Shown one piece after another: positions 50,971 to 59,957 of a stretch of DNA of 64,000 nucleotides. This DNA comes from Algoriphagus litoralis (GTDB taxonomy: Bacteria > Bacteroidota > Bacteroidia > Cytophagales > Cyclobacteriaceae), in contig NZ_QGOL01000002.1 in assembly GCF_003259255.1 (NCBI RefSeq), positions 717,608-781,607 on the forward strand, given 5' to 3'. The notes beneath the pieces were generated by a model. The model made no database searches, was not told the origin of the DNA, and saw only the letters and a list, made by a program, of their open reading frames with translations. How positions within the stretch are numbered: position 1 is the first letter of the stretch; each line of letters opens with the position of its first letter. A program made the position numbers and the translations under genes.

Positions 50971-51501
50971 TCAGAATCCTACAAATGCAGGCGGCTCGAC
51001 GCCTTTAGCTCTGAGATATGCGATTGCAGAACCTCGGTGATGGGTGCTGTGATCCATCAAAAGCGCTTCGACTTGGCGTCTACTTACGGTGTTGCCGAAT
51101 ACCTCGATTTTTTCACCTGCATCAGCATCACTCAGTGCTTTAACACTTGCAGCTCCATAATCATAGGCTTTGGTCACAAATGCCGTCAAGGCAGCCCGGT
51201 CAGCAGTAGCCAAATCCAAACTTGGAGTATCTGCAGCACCTTTTAGAAATCCCTGTGAAATCCCCACAATGGCGACTCCGATATGATGAATTTGCTCCTT
51301 GAAAGACATGGCTCCGGGATCCGTTTTGTAATCCATCCCTGAGTCAGGCATTTTTGCCAAGACATCAAGGGTGAATTTTTTGCTGTTTTCCCATTTGCTC
51401 AAAAACTCTTCCTTGGTGGTCTGAGCTTGGGCCATTGCTCCGAAGAGCATCAAAGTCGCAGAAAAAAGTGCGACAAAAGTTGTTTTAACTGACTTATTCA
51501 T
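50971..51501 (-). CDS. Exported DinB-like four-helix protein
   Basis: 176 residues. DinB/YfiT fold with a three-His metal site: EQIHHIGVA (near residue 71) and MDHSTHHRG (near 151). Family members bind metal and include bacillithiol or mycothiol transferases, many of unknown role. Unusually for DinB-like proteins, a signal peptide precedes the domain (NKSVKTTFVALFSATLMLF, then GAMAQA). So it is probably periplasmic. Stands alone, convergent with the hydroxyproline operon and divergent from gldD. Confidence 0.87.
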   Translation of the reverse strand: MNKSVKTTFVALFSATLMLFGAMAQAQTTKEEFLSKWENSKKFTLDVLAKMPDSGMDYKTDPGAMSFKEQIHHIGVAIVGISQGFLKGAADTPSLDLATADRAALTAFVTKAYDYGAASVKALSDADAGEKIEVFGNTVSRRQVEALLMDHSTHHRGSAIAYLRAKGVEPPAFVGF

Positions 51502-51577
51502 AGGTAAATGATTTTGGTGGAATGTTAAAGTTCAGCTATTGTCCAGTCAAATCAAATGGAAAGCCTAATTTTGATTC

Positions 51578-52153
51578 ATGAAAAAAAATCTGTTTTTCGC
51601 GTTGATCCTGATAGGAATAAGCTCTTGCGAAAAGACTTGGCTTCCCAAACCTCCCGGATACAATAAGATAGACTTACCCAATCACCGCTACGAAAAATTG
51701 AGTGGGGATTACCCCTACGAGCTGGAATTTTCTGAAGCAAGTCAGGTGGAGCCAGATTCTTTTAATCTTGCCGAGACAGCATGGATTAACCTTAATTACA
51801 AAGATTTTGGAGCTAAGGTCCATCTGACTTATAAGAAGATTGATGAAGAAAACACCAAATTTGAGACCCTTTCGAATGATGCGTTCAAACTGACGGCCAA
51901 GCATCAGATCAAAGCTTATGGTATCGAAGAGGGAATTCTCCTTACCCCAAATGGGTATACAGCAGTTGTTGCCGAGCTTTCTGGAGAAGTACCCACACAG
52001 TTTCAGTTTTTTGTCACAGATTCGACCAATCATTTCCTTCGAGGAGCCTTGTATTTCAATACAGCGATGAAAAATGATTCCTTGGCGCCGGTCATCGAAT
52101 ACATCAAAATTGACATGGCTCACTTGATGAATTCAGTAAAGTTTATTGATTGA
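51578..52153 (+). CDS. gldD: Gliding motility lipoprotein GldD
   Basis: 191 residues. Lipobox ISSC with C17. Matches GldD: PKPPGYNKIDLPNHRYEKL near the N-terminus, WINLNYKDFGAKVHLTYK, and FQFFVTDSTNHFLRGALYFN near the C-terminus. GldD is required for gliding and for the type IX secretion machinery in Flavobacterium johnsoniae (family knowledge); it is anchored on the periplasmic side of the envelope. No other gld or spr genes lie in this window. Shares a bidirectional terminator with the convergent symporter gene. Confidence 0.9.
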   Translation: MKKNLFFALILIGISSCEKTWLPKPPGYNKIDLPNHRYEKLSGDYPYELEFSEASQVEPDSFNLAETAWINLNYKDFGAKVHLTYKKIDEENTKFETLSNDAFKLTAKHQIKAYGIEEGILLTPNGYTAVVAELSGEVPTQFQFFVTDSTNHFLRGALYFNTAMKNDSLAPVIEYIKIDMAHLMNSVKFID

Positions 52154-52169
52154 AAAGTCAGCGAACTGA

Positions 52170-52208
52170 AAAAAAAACCTGCCTCAATTCATTTGAAGCA
52201 GGTTTTTT
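52170..52208. terminator. Bidirectional terminator between gldD and the symporter
   Basis: AAAACCTGC (52174-52182) with GCAGGTTTT (52198-52206), A-run on the left and T-run on the right. Confidence 0.9.
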
Positions 52209-52228
52209 AGGTTAAATGCGCAAGTCCA

Positions 52229-54004
52229 TTAGCGCATCGATTTCCAAGACTTAATGATCACAAATCCTCCTGTCAAAGCAACCACCGCGGCTATAAATCC
52301 CGGCAGCATATTTCCATAAATGAAAAATCCCGTCGAGAAGAGTGCGGCATATACCATTACAGTTCCAGTGAGCATCAACCCGATTTCTTTGGGAAGCCTT
52401 CCTTGTTCTTGCTTTTCGGCAGGATATCGGTCGAGAACTTTTTTCCAGCCATAGGCAGCCGGAGTTACTTTTCTGTAGAATGACAGGAGGATTTCGTCCT
52501 TTTCAGGTTGGGTCAAAAACGTCACCAAAAGCCAGCCAATTGTAGTGATCGAAACTGAATATACCAGTTTCAAATAGGCTTGATTTTCAGGGATCAGGAT
52601 CCAATTTACTTTTGGATTAATCACTTCGAAAAAGATCGCAACTACAAAGGAGATTGCCATTGCAGAAATCTCAGTGTAAGCATTAATCCTCCACCAAAAC
52701 CAGCGAAGGATAAAGATCAAACCTGTACCTGCACCGATCTGGAGCAAAATATTGAATGCGTCAAGCGCAGAAGAAAGCGCCAAAGCAAGAATGGCTGAAA
52801 GCACCATTAACAATACTGTGGAGCTCCTGCCTACTGCCACCAGTTCCTTATCTGAAGCTTGCGGCTTCATGAACCTGAGGTAAAAGTCATTGACAATGTA
52901 ACTAGAGCCCCAATTTAGGTGAGTGGAGAGTGTGGACATCACCGCCGCAATCAACGAAGCCAACACGATTCCGATCAAGCCAGTCGGCAGGAAAGTCAGC
53001 ATGGCTGGGTAAGCCAAATCATCCCCAAGCTTATCTACTGGGATGTCGGGAAAAGCAACCTGAAGATCAGCAATCGTCGGGTAGACGATCAAAGATGCCA
53101 AAGCAATCAAAATCCACGGCCAAGGTCTCAGTGCATAATGCGCAATGTTGAAGAATAAGGTAGCTCCGATTGCATTTTTCTCATCTTTTGCAGATAGCAT
53201 CCGCTGAGCAATGTATCCCCCGCCTCCAGGCTCAGCACCCGGATACCATGTTGCCCACCATTGGATGGCAATAGGCATGATAAACAAAGGAATGTAGATG
53301 TTGGGATCACTGAAATCGGGAAGGAAATCTAGCTTGGTTGCGACCACGTCATTGGCTAAAAGATTCCCCAGCGAGCCAATTTCCGGTAAGTCTAGAATAT
53401 AGTAAGCTGCTCCAAACGAGCCAATCATTGCGATGAAGAACTGGAAAAAGTCTGTCAGTAATACCCCTTTTAATCCACCTAAAGAACTATAGACCACAGT
53501 GACGATTGAAGCAATCAGGAGGGTTTGAACAGGAGTGAGTCCTAGCATGACCCCGCCGATTTTGATCGCAGCCAAAGAAACGGTAGCCATGATCACCACA
53601 TTGAAAAATAAACCGAGGTAAATGGCACGGAACCCTCGGAGAAACGCCGCTCCTTTACCGGAATAGCGCATTTCATAGAACTCCAGGTCGGTCGTCGCTT
53701 CTGATCTTCTCCAAAGCTTGGCATACACAAATACAGTCAACATCCCGGTAAGCAAAAAAGCCCACCATGCCCAGTTACCTGCCACACCATTTTTTCGGAC
53801 AATATCCGTCACCAAATTGGGCGTGTCTGCAGAGAAGGTGGTCGCAACCATGGATACACCAAGTAGCCACCAGGGCATGTTTCTACCTGAGAGGAAAAAC
53901 TCCTTGGCAGAGCTTCCTGCTGACTTGGCAGTGAATAATCCGATCAAAAGGGAGATGATAAAGAAGGCTGCAATGATGCCCCAATCCAAGGCGGTCACAT
54001 TCAT
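52229..54004 (-). CDS. Sodium/solute symporter (SSS family)
   Basis: 591 residues from the ATG at 54004, about 14 helices. SSS hallmarks: EFFLSGRNMPWWLLGVSMVATTFSADTP with the sodium-binding region, and VVYSSLGGLKGVLLTDFFQF. Inner-membrane uptake transporter driven by Na+. Substrate not fixed: a sugar or amino sugar is plausible since a NahK-like kinase gene diverges from it across 168 bp; hydroxyproline is another option given the nearby catabolic operon, though two genes and a terminator separate them. Confidence 0.93.
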   Translation of the reverse strand: MNVTALDWGIIAAFFIISLLIGLFTAKSAGSSAKEFFLSGRNMPWWLLGVSMVATTFSADTPNLVTDIVRKNGVAGNWAWWAFLLTGMLTVFVYAKLWRRSEATTDLEFYEMRYSGKGAAFLRGFRAIYLGLFFNVVIMATVSLAAIKIGGVMLGLTPVQTLLIASIVTVVYSSLGGLKGVLLTDFFQFFIAMIGSFGAAYYILDLPEIGSLGNLLANDVVATKLDFLPDFSDPNIYIPLFIMPIAIQWWATWYPGAEPGGGGYIAQRMLSAKDEKNAIGATLFFNIAHYALRPWPWILIALASLIVYPTIADLQVAFPDIPVDKLGDDLAYPAMLTFLPTGLIGIVLASLIAAVMSTLSTHLNWGSSYIVNDFYLRFMKPQASDKELVAVGRSSTVLLMVLSAILALALSSALDAFNILLQIGAGTGLIFILRWFWWRINAYTEISAMAISFVVAIFFEVINPKVNWILIPENQAYLKLVYSVSITTIGWLLVTFLTQPEKDEILLSFYRKVTPAAYGWKKVLDRYPAEKQEQGRLPKEIGLMLTGTVMVYAALFSTGFFIYGNMLPGFIAAVVALTGGFVIIKSWKSMR

Positions 54005-54172
54005 AAGGTCTGGGTTTAATTTGGCCGACAATTAACAAAAATTTTTTCTGAATGATGAAATGCTTTTTTAATATTTTTGAAAAATAGGGCGTGAATTTGT
54101 TCCTACTAGGATCATTTACTTTTCTCAGATTCAAATTCTGCAAAATTTCTTTCTTCCCGCTATTTTCGTCCC

Positions 54173-55249
54173 ATGAATTCAGACCTAATCTCCCAAGTAG
54201 CCTCTGCCTACTCTTTTTTGGAAAACCTGAACCCTCGTGTCGTTCCTTTGGGTGAAGGATTAATCCATGAGACCCTCTTGATCAGTTCTGGCGAAAACCG
54301 ATGGGTATTGCAGGGATTTAATGAGTCTGTTTTTCGTTATCCGGAGCGGATAGATTTTAATCTTTCGCTATTGAGTTCGCATGCAGAAAATCAAAATTCA
54401 GCATTGCCATATCTACTTCCCTTACCGCTTTTGAATAAGGAGGGGAAAGGGTTGACAGCCATTTCTGGTAAAAAATATCGACTGTTCTCATTTGTCAAGG
54501 GGAAAACTCTTCAGCAAATCGAAAGGATTCAAGAAGCCTACAAGGCCGCGCAGGCTTATGGAGAATTTGCCAGTTGGGCCAAAGCCATCACTGGAAAATC
54601 AATGCAAGAGACAATTCCTGATTTTCATCGCTTGGATCTTCGTTTTGAAAAATTGAAGGAGGTAGCGTTAAAAAAAACAGAATTGACTCCAGAAGAAAGT
54701 GATATCCTGCAATTTTATCTGAGCCAAGTGCCGCTGATTAAATGGTACGTGGATCAATTGGCACACTTACCACTTCGGGTCACGCATAATGATACGAAAA
54801 TCAACAACCTGATTTTTTCAGAAGATCTCAGTAAAGTGGAGGCTCTGATTGATCTCGATACCCTCATGGGCGGATTCCTAATGTATGATTTTGGAGATTT
54901 GGTCAGGACTGTAGCCTGCAGTCTTCCCGAGACATCCATCCAATGGGAGGGAATTCAGTTGCATCCTGAGATTTTCGAAGAATTGCTAAAAGGGTACTGG
55001 GAGGGAGTAAAAGATTTTGCTTCGATTGAGGAGGCAAGATCCTTGCTTTTTGGAGGTGAAATCATGACCCTCATCATGGGTTTGCGTTTTTTCACAGATC
55101 ACTTGCAGGGCAATATTTACTACCGCGTCAGTTATCCGGAGCAAAATTTTGACCGGGCAAAAAATCAGATGATTTTCCTCCAGAGTCAGCAAAAAAATAG
55201 ACCGTCTTTAAGAGATGTTTGGACCAAAGTGACAGGCTTGGATTTTTGA
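54173..55249 (+). CDS. NahK-like sugar 1-kinase (aminoglycoside phosphotransferase fold)
   Basis: 358 residues, the same length as bifidobacterial N-acetylhexosamine 1-kinase (NahK). Catalytic loop LRVTHNDTKINNLIF and metal-binding IDLDTLMGGFLMYDFGDLVRT match NahK closely, as do the C-terminal MGLRFFTDHLQGNIYY and YPEQNFDRAKNQ. Expected to phosphorylate GlcNAc, GalNAc or a related sugar at C1 (inference from similarity recalled, not searched). Divergent from the Na+/solute symporter, which could bring in the sugar. Confidence 0.85.
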   Translation: MNSDLISQVASAYSFLENLNPRVVPLGEGLIHETLLISSGENRWVLQGFNESVFRYPERIDFNLSLLSSHAENQNSALPYLLPLPLLNKEGKGLTAISGKKYRLFSFVKGKTLQQIERIQEAYKAAQAYGEFASWAKAITGKSMQETIPDFHRLDLRFEKLKEVALKKTELTPEESDILQFYLSQVPLIKWYVDQLAHLPLRVTHNDTKINNLIFSEDLSKVEALIDLDTLMGGFLMYDFGDLVRTVACSLPETSIQWEGIQLHPEIFEELLKGYWEGVKDFASIEEARSLLFGGEIMTLIMGLRFFTDHLQGNIYYRVSYPEQNFDRAKNQMIFLQSQQKNRPSLRDVWTKVTGLDF

Positions 55250-55327
55250 TTTCTGACAATTGCCAGCAAAACCTTGGCTTTTGAATGGACACAGCCTTAA
55301 TTTGCTTTTCCCCAAAAAACAGCTCCC

Positions 55328-57421
55328 TTGACCGGAATTTTTGAAACAAGAATCGAATACCTGAAAGGCGTCGGCCCTCAAAAAGCCGAATTGCTCAATA
55401 AGGAGCTGAATATTTTCACTTATGGGGAAATGCTCCAGCACTACCCATTCCGCTACGAGGATCGGACGAAATTCTTCAAAATCCGGGAGCTTCATGATGA
55501 TCTGGAAAGTGTACAGGTCATAGCTCGAATCAAAAACATTGAACTTGTAGGAGCCGGAGGAAAGCGGAGGTTAGTCGCACATGTGTTCGATGATACCGGT
55601 CAGATGGAGATGACCTGGTTCAAGGGAATACAATGGGTTCAAAAGAAGCTTTTGGCTGGTGCGGCATATATTTTTTTGGGAAAGCCCGCGCAGTTTGGAC
55701 GTACTTGGAGCATGGCACATCCGGAGATGGAGCCTGTGACTTCAGCCAATGAAAAGCGAAATAATTTTCAGCCGGTTTATTCGACCACCGAGAAGCTCCG
55801 AAATAAGTTTCTCGACTCCCGGGGTATCTCAAAAATCCTCGAAGTCCTCGTCCCAGCAGTATATCCGCATATCCCAGAGACACTTTCTCCCGAAATTCTT
55901 GAGCAATATCAACTGATTGGTAAGCAGGAATCGATTCGGCAGATTCACTTTCCAACAGCTCCTGACTTGCTGCAGCGGGCTAGAAAGCGGCTAAAGTTTG
56001 AAGAGTTTTTTTACTTGCAACTTCGCCTGCTCATGCTGAAAGTTACCCGTACCGAAAAGTCCCGTGGACAGGTCTTGGGCAATACAGAGTTGTTAACAGA
56101 TTTCTATAAAAATCACATTCCTTTTGAACTTACCAATGCTCAAAAGCGGGTGATCCGGGAATCTTTTGCGGACATGAAGTCAGGTAAGCAGATGAATCGC
56201 TTGATTCAAGGGGATGTGGGAAGTGGCAAAACCATGGTGGCTTTTATCTGCACACTGATTGCAATTGGCTCCGGCGCCCAGGCTTGCCTGATGGCTCCGA
56301 CGGAGATTTTAGCCAATCAGCATTACGAAGGGTTGAAGCAATATGCGGATATGATGGGGCTGAAAATCGCACTTTTGACTGGCTCGGTCAAGAAGTCAGC
56401 CCGCAAAATTATCCATGAGGAATTGAGATCTGGGGAACTGAAAATCCTAATCGGAACTCATGCCTTGCTAGAGGACATCGTCCAATTCAAAAATCTGGGA
56501 CTGGCGATCGTGGATGAGCAGCACCGATTCGGAGTAGCCCAGCGCGCTAAACTTTGGGCGAAAAATGAAGAATTCATTCCGCACGTTTTGGTCATGACTG
56601 CTACGCCCATTCCCAGGACCCTGGCAATGACCCTATATGGTGACTTGGATGTGTCAGTGATCGACGAGCTGCCTGCTGGAAGGAAACCCATTCAGACCGT
56701 CCACCGCTATGATAAGGATCGCCTGAAAGTCTTTGGATTTATCAATGAAGAAGTAAAAAAAGGACGGCAAGTCTACATCGTCTACCCCCTGATCGAGGAG
56801 TCGGAAAAGATGGATTTGAAGAATCTGATGGATGGATATGAAAGTATCTCAAGGGCTTTTCCACAATATCCCCTAAGCATCGTGCATGGTGGGATGAAAT
56901 CTGATGCCAAAGACTACGAAATGCAGCGCTTCATCAAAGGTGAAACCAAAATCATGGTAGCGACCACCGTGATCGAAGTGGGAGTCAATGTGCCAAATGC
57001 CTCCGTGATGATCATCGAAAATGCAGAGCGGTTTGGACTTTCCCAGCTGCATCAGTTGCGAGGCAGGGTGGGAAGAGGTGCCGAACAAAGCTACTGTGTG
57101 CTGATGAGCAAATTGGAATTGTCAAAAGATTCTCGAATTAGGCTGGAGACGATGGTTCGCACAAATGACGGCTTTGAGATTGCTGACGTGGATTTGAGAC
57201 TCAGAGGTCCGGGAGATCTGATGGGTACACAGCAGAGTGGGATTACCGATTTGTTGATCGCAGACCTGAGCAAAGATGCTCCATTATTGACATTAGCCAG
57301 AGATGCGGCACAGCAGCTGTTGACAAATGATCCAGAACTTAAACAGCCTGAAAATTATGCCATTCTTCGACAAGTGAAACAGCAGAAGACTACGGCGGTG
57401 AATTGGAGTAGAATCAGTTGA
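55328..57421 (+). CDS. recG: ATP-dependent DNA helicase RecG
   Basis: 697 residues, full length. Starts at TTG (55328); the N-terminus IEYLKGVGPQKAELL is the normal RecG opening, so no residues are missing. OB wedge domain (about 60-150), helicase motif I GDVGSGKTMVAF, motif II DEQHRFG, motif III MTATPIPRTLA, motif VI QLRGRVGRG, and the TRG region. Remodels stalled forks and branched DNA. Followed by a heptamer-word element. Confidence 0.96.
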   Translation: MTGIFETRIEYLKGVGPQKAELLNKELNIFTYGEMLQHYPFRYEDRTKFFKIRELHDDLESVQVIARIKNIELVGAGGKRRLVAHVFDDTGQMEMTWFKGIQWVQKKLLAGAAYIFLGKPAQFGRTWSMAHPEMEPVTSANEKRNNFQPVYSTTEKLRNKFLDSRGISKILEVLVPAVYPHIPETLSPEILEQYQLIGKQESIRQIHFPTAPDLLQRARKRLKFEEFFYLQLRLLMLKVTRTEKSRGQVLGNTELLTDFYKNHIPFELTNAQKRVIRESFADMKSGKQMNRLIQGDVGSGKTMVAFICTLIAIGSGAQACLMAPTEILANQHYEGLKQYADMMGLKIALLTGSVKKSARKIIHEELRSGELKILIGTHALLEDIVQFKNLGLAIVDEQHRFGVAQRAKLWAKNEEFIPHVLVMTATPIPRTLAMTLYGDLDVSVIDELPAGRKPIQTVHRYDKDRLKVFGFINEEVKKGRQVYIVYPLIEESEKMDLKNLMDGYESISRAFPQYPLSIVHGGMKSDAKDYEMQRFIKGETKIMVATTVIEVGVNVPNASVMIIENAERFGLSQLHQLRGRVGRGAEQSYCVLMSKLELSKDSRIRLETMVRTNDGFEIADVDLRLRGPGDLMGTQQSGITDLLIADLSKDAPLLTLARDAAQQLLTNDPELKQPENYAILRQVKQQKTTAVNWSRIS

Positions 57422-57424
57422 ATA

Positions 57425-57549
57425 ACGAATTATGATTTTTGATTTACGAGATCAATATTTCCTTCAATCCATGTTTTCAAAGGCTAGCTTTGGAGAAAAA
57501 GCTCGAAATAAGTTTTGATATCTTAATTCGTAAATCTTAATTCGTAAAT
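57425..57549. repeat. Heptamer-word inverted element after recG (family D, both arms)
   Basis: Left arm in exact 7-nt steps: ACGAATT, ATGATTT, TTGATTT, ACGAGAT (57425, 57432, 57439, 57446). Right arm: CTTAATT, CGTAAAT, CTTAATT, CGTAAAT (57522, 57529, 57536, 57543), the complementary words. A central hairpin AGCTTT/AAAGCT lies between. Same words as 23901-23928. Confidence 0.72.
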
Positions 57550-57564
57550 ATTCAAGCAATCACT

Positions 57565-57906
57565 TTAGCTCTTAGTTTTTTTTGAAAAAAGCTTTCCAAT
57601 TCTCCGGAATATCTGCTTTTCTTTTTCCCAGAAGAAATTGAATTGCCCGAAAATAAAGCCGTAAATCAGTAGAAAAATCTGGTATAATGGTAGAATCAGG
57701 ATCAAATAAAGGACGGTGTTGATAAATCCTTGCCCACCACCACGCTCGATACCGAAGAAGTTTAGAATTGGATTTTTGATAAACAAAATAGTAAAACCCG
57801 TGCAGGCAAAAACCACCAAAACCAACACCACTTGAAGCAAGCTGTCGAGTTTCCACTTGGTCTGGAGGCGCTGAAGAAATCCGGGTTTTGGGTTTTTTTC
57901 ATCCAT
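57565..57906 (-). CDS. Small two-helix membrane protein, DUF6787-like
   Basis: 113 residues. Begins MDEKNPKPGFLQRLQTKWKLDSLLQ, then two helices (VVLVLVVFACTGFTILFI, FINTVLYLILILPLYQIFLLIYGFIF) and the end FGQFNFFWEKEKQIFRRI. The order (KW..., two helices, FGQF.FF...K) recalls the DUF6787 family of Bacteroidota, function unknown. Convergent with recG, flanked on both sides by iterated-word elements. Confidence 0.78.
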   Translation of the reverse strand: MDEKNPKPGFLQRLQTKWKLDSLLQVVLVLVVFACTGFTILFIKNPILNFFGIERGGGQGFINTVLYLILILPLYQIFLLIYGFIFGQFNFFWEKEKQIFRRIGKLFSKKTKS

Positions 57907-57974
57907 TGGACAAAAGTAATGAGATTGATTCCAAATAAAAGGGCTAGAAAAAATCCAGCCCTCATTCTGTTTCT

Positions 57975-58040
57975 GAAAATTGTATCAATTATTCGATACT
58001 GCTACAATTTTTCAATTTTCAAATCTTCCAATTTTTCAAT
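57975..58040. repeat. Octamer-word element between lysC and the DUF6787-like gene (family E)
   Basis: One left word GAAAATTG (57975-57982), hairpin GTATC (57982-57986) with GATAC (57995-57999), then right words every 8 nt: CAATTTTT, CAATTTTC, AAATCTTC, CAATTTTT, CAAT at 58005, 58013, 58021, 58029, 58037. Ends at the stop of lysC. Confidence 0.65.
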
Positions 58041-58042
58041 CA

Positions 58043-59362
58043 TCACCAGCTAAAAACCCCTTCATTCAGGCTCTTCAGTGCCGGAATTTTGTATTGGGCA
58101 TCAACCAAGATTGAAACATTGTGCCTGCTGCCTCCATAGGAGACCATACGCACAGGAATATCCACCAGCGCATCCATCACAGATTTGATCGCTCCTTTGG
58201 TCTCTGATACCATATTCCCTACGATGCAGATGATCGCCTGATTCCGGTCAACTTCCACCGAGCCGAAGGCCTGGAGTTCCGAAATGATTTGCTCCAAATG
58301 GCTCAAGTCATCAATCGTCACGGATACGGCCACTTCGGAAGTGGTGATCATGTCGATTGGTGTCTTATACTTTTCAAAAACTTCAAAAATCTTTCTCAAA
58401 AATCCATAAGCCAACAGCATTCGGCTGGATTTGATTTTGATTGCCGTGATCCCGTCTTTGGCAGCGATGGCTTTTACACCTGTCGTCTCCACTGATTCCT
58501 TGATCAGGGTACCATGTGCGGATGGCTCCATGGTATTGAGCAGGCGGACGGGGACATTGTAAAGCTGTGCAGGCCAAATGGAGGCAGGATGGAGGATTTT
58601 GGCACCGAAATAAGCCAACTCAGCCGCTTCATCAAATGAAAGCTCTGCAATCGGGCGAGTGCGCTCTACGATTCTCGGGTCATTGTTGTGCATGCCATCG
58701 ATATCGGTCCAAATCTCACAAACTGAAGCCCTGATCGCTGCAGCGATAAGTGAAGCTGTGTAATCGCTTCCGCCACGCTTCAGATTGTCCACCTCGTTCT
58801 TGTGGTTTTTGCAGATGTATCCTTGCGTGATAAATAGTCTTCCTTTGGGATGTTGAGCAAGGATGGCGGAGAGTCTTTCCGAAATCCGATTCAATTCTGG
58901 TTCGGAATTTTCATCTATGCTCATAAAATCCAATGCTACCAAGAAGACAGCAGGAATCTCTAATTCCTCCAAAAGTGTATAGAACAACTTCGTGGAGAGC
59001 AATTCGCCCTGAGCTAGTATATCCCGATTGATCGCTTCATTGAAGGATATTTTGAGTAGTATATTCAAAAACTCAAAATGCTCACGGATAATGGCTTCAG
59101 CTTTGGCCTGAGTAGGTGCTTTTTTCAGCAGAGCTGGGTAAAATTCAAGATAATGAGCATGAAGCGTATCAATACGCTCTTTCGCTAAGGATTTGTCTCC
59201 AGCCGCTAAGGCATCACCGATTCCGACTAGAGCATTGGTCGTGCCAGAAAGGGCTGAGAGCACCACGATGGTAGGTTCATCACCTCGGGTAATCAGGTCT
59301 TTCACCTGGTGCATTCGCTCAGGACGACCCACAGAGGTCCCCCCGAATTTCATGATTTTCAT
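58043..59362 (-). CDS. lysC: Aspartate kinase
   Basis: 439 residues. Kinase domain: KFGGTSVG (4-11), LSALSGTTNALV, FNEAINRDILAQGELLSTKL, RGGSDYTASLIAAAI, EIWTDIDGMHNNDPRIV. The C-terminal region has two ACT domains (DGITAIKIKSSRMLLAYGFLRK, then AIICIVGNMVSETKGAIKSVM), the usual allosteric lysine/threonine sites. First step of the aspartate family (lysine, threonine, methionine, diaminopimelate). Not fused to homoserine dehydrogenase. Lies 32 bp downstream of ribH on the same strand. Confidence 0.95.
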   Translation of the reverse strand: MKIMKFGGTSVGRPERMHQVKDLITRGDEPTIVVLSALSGTTNALVGIGDALAAGDKSLAKERIDTLHAHYLEFYPALLKKAPTQAKAEAIIREHFEFLNILLKISFNEAINRDILAQGELLSTKLFYTLLEELEIPAVFLVALDFMSIDENSEPELNRISERLSAILAQHPKGRLFITQGYICKNHKNEVDNLKRGGSDYTASLIAAAIRASVCEIWTDIDGMHNNDPRIVERTRPIAELSFDEAAELAYFGAKILHPASIWPAQLYNVPVRLLNTMEPSAHGTLIKESVETTGVKAIAAKDGITAIKIKSSRMLLAYGFLRKIFEVFEKYKTPIDMITTSEVAVSVTIDDLSHLEQIISELQAFGSVEVDRNQAIICIVGNMVSETKGAIKSVMDALVDIPVRMVSYGGSRHNVSILVDAQYKIPALKSLNEGVFSW

Positions 59363-59394
59363 GGGTCTACTAGTATTAGGTTTATAGGTTTAAT

Positions 59395-59871
59395 TTAGAA
59401 TCCAAGCATCTTGATAGCAGTAATGGCTGCCTCATCCCCTTTGTTGCCATGCTTTCCGCCAGCACGATCCATCGCTTGCTTTTGGGTATTTGGGGTCAAA
59501 ACTCCAAAAATCACTGGCTTGTTGTACTTTAGGCTGACAGTGGTAATTCCGTGTGCCACAGCATCACAGATGAAATCAAAGTGGCGCGTCTCACCTTGGA
59601 TGACGCAGCCCAAGCAAAGTACTGCATCAATTGTTTCATCCTGCGCACACCATTGTGCACCAAGGGTGAGTTCGAAGGAGCCGGGCACATACTTTCGGAT
59701 GATGTTCTCTTTTTTGGCCCCATGGTGTAGCAGTGTCTGATAAGCTCCTGAGTACAATGCCTCAGTCACTTCATCGTTCCATTCAGAGACGACGATGGCA
59801 AATTTCTTTGAGCTGATATCCTGAATGTTTTTTGAGCTGTGCTCGCTGAGGCTTTTAAGTGCAGTGGCCAT
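59395..59871 (-). CDS. ribH: 6,7-dimethyl-8-ribityllumazine synthase
   Basis: 158 residues. Penultimate riboflavin step: condenses 5-amino-6-ribitylaminouracil with dihydroxybutanone phosphate. Motifs: VVSEWNDEVTEALYSGA with the Trp/Asn stacking site, VPGSFELTLGAQ, GCVIQGETRHFDFI with the catalytic His, and FGVLTPNTQKQAMDRAGG. Forms icosahedral or pentameric shells. Downstream of a TPR-protein terminator, so it has its own promoter; lysC follows closely. Confidence 0.97.
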   Translation of the reverse strand: MATALKSLSEHSSKNIQDISSKKFAIVVSEWNDEVTEALYSGAYQTLLHHGAKKENIIRKYVPGSFELTLGAQWCAQDETIDAVLCLGCVIQGETRHFDFICDAVAHGITTVSLKYNKPVIFGVLTPNTQKQAMDRAGGKHGNKGDEAAITAIKMLGF

Positions 59872-59900
59872 GATGGATAGGATTTGGAATTTTTTGAAAT

Positions 59901-59932
59901 AAAAAAAGAGTAAGACCCCGGGCCTTACTCTT
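59901..59932 (-). terminator. Terminator of the TPR-protein gene
   Basis: AAGAGTAAG (59906-59914), loop ACCCCGGGC, CTTACTCTT (59924-59932); on the minus strand followed by T (A-run from 59901). Confidence 0.88.
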
Positions 59933-59957
59933 CTAATTTATGCGGTACGCACCAGCA

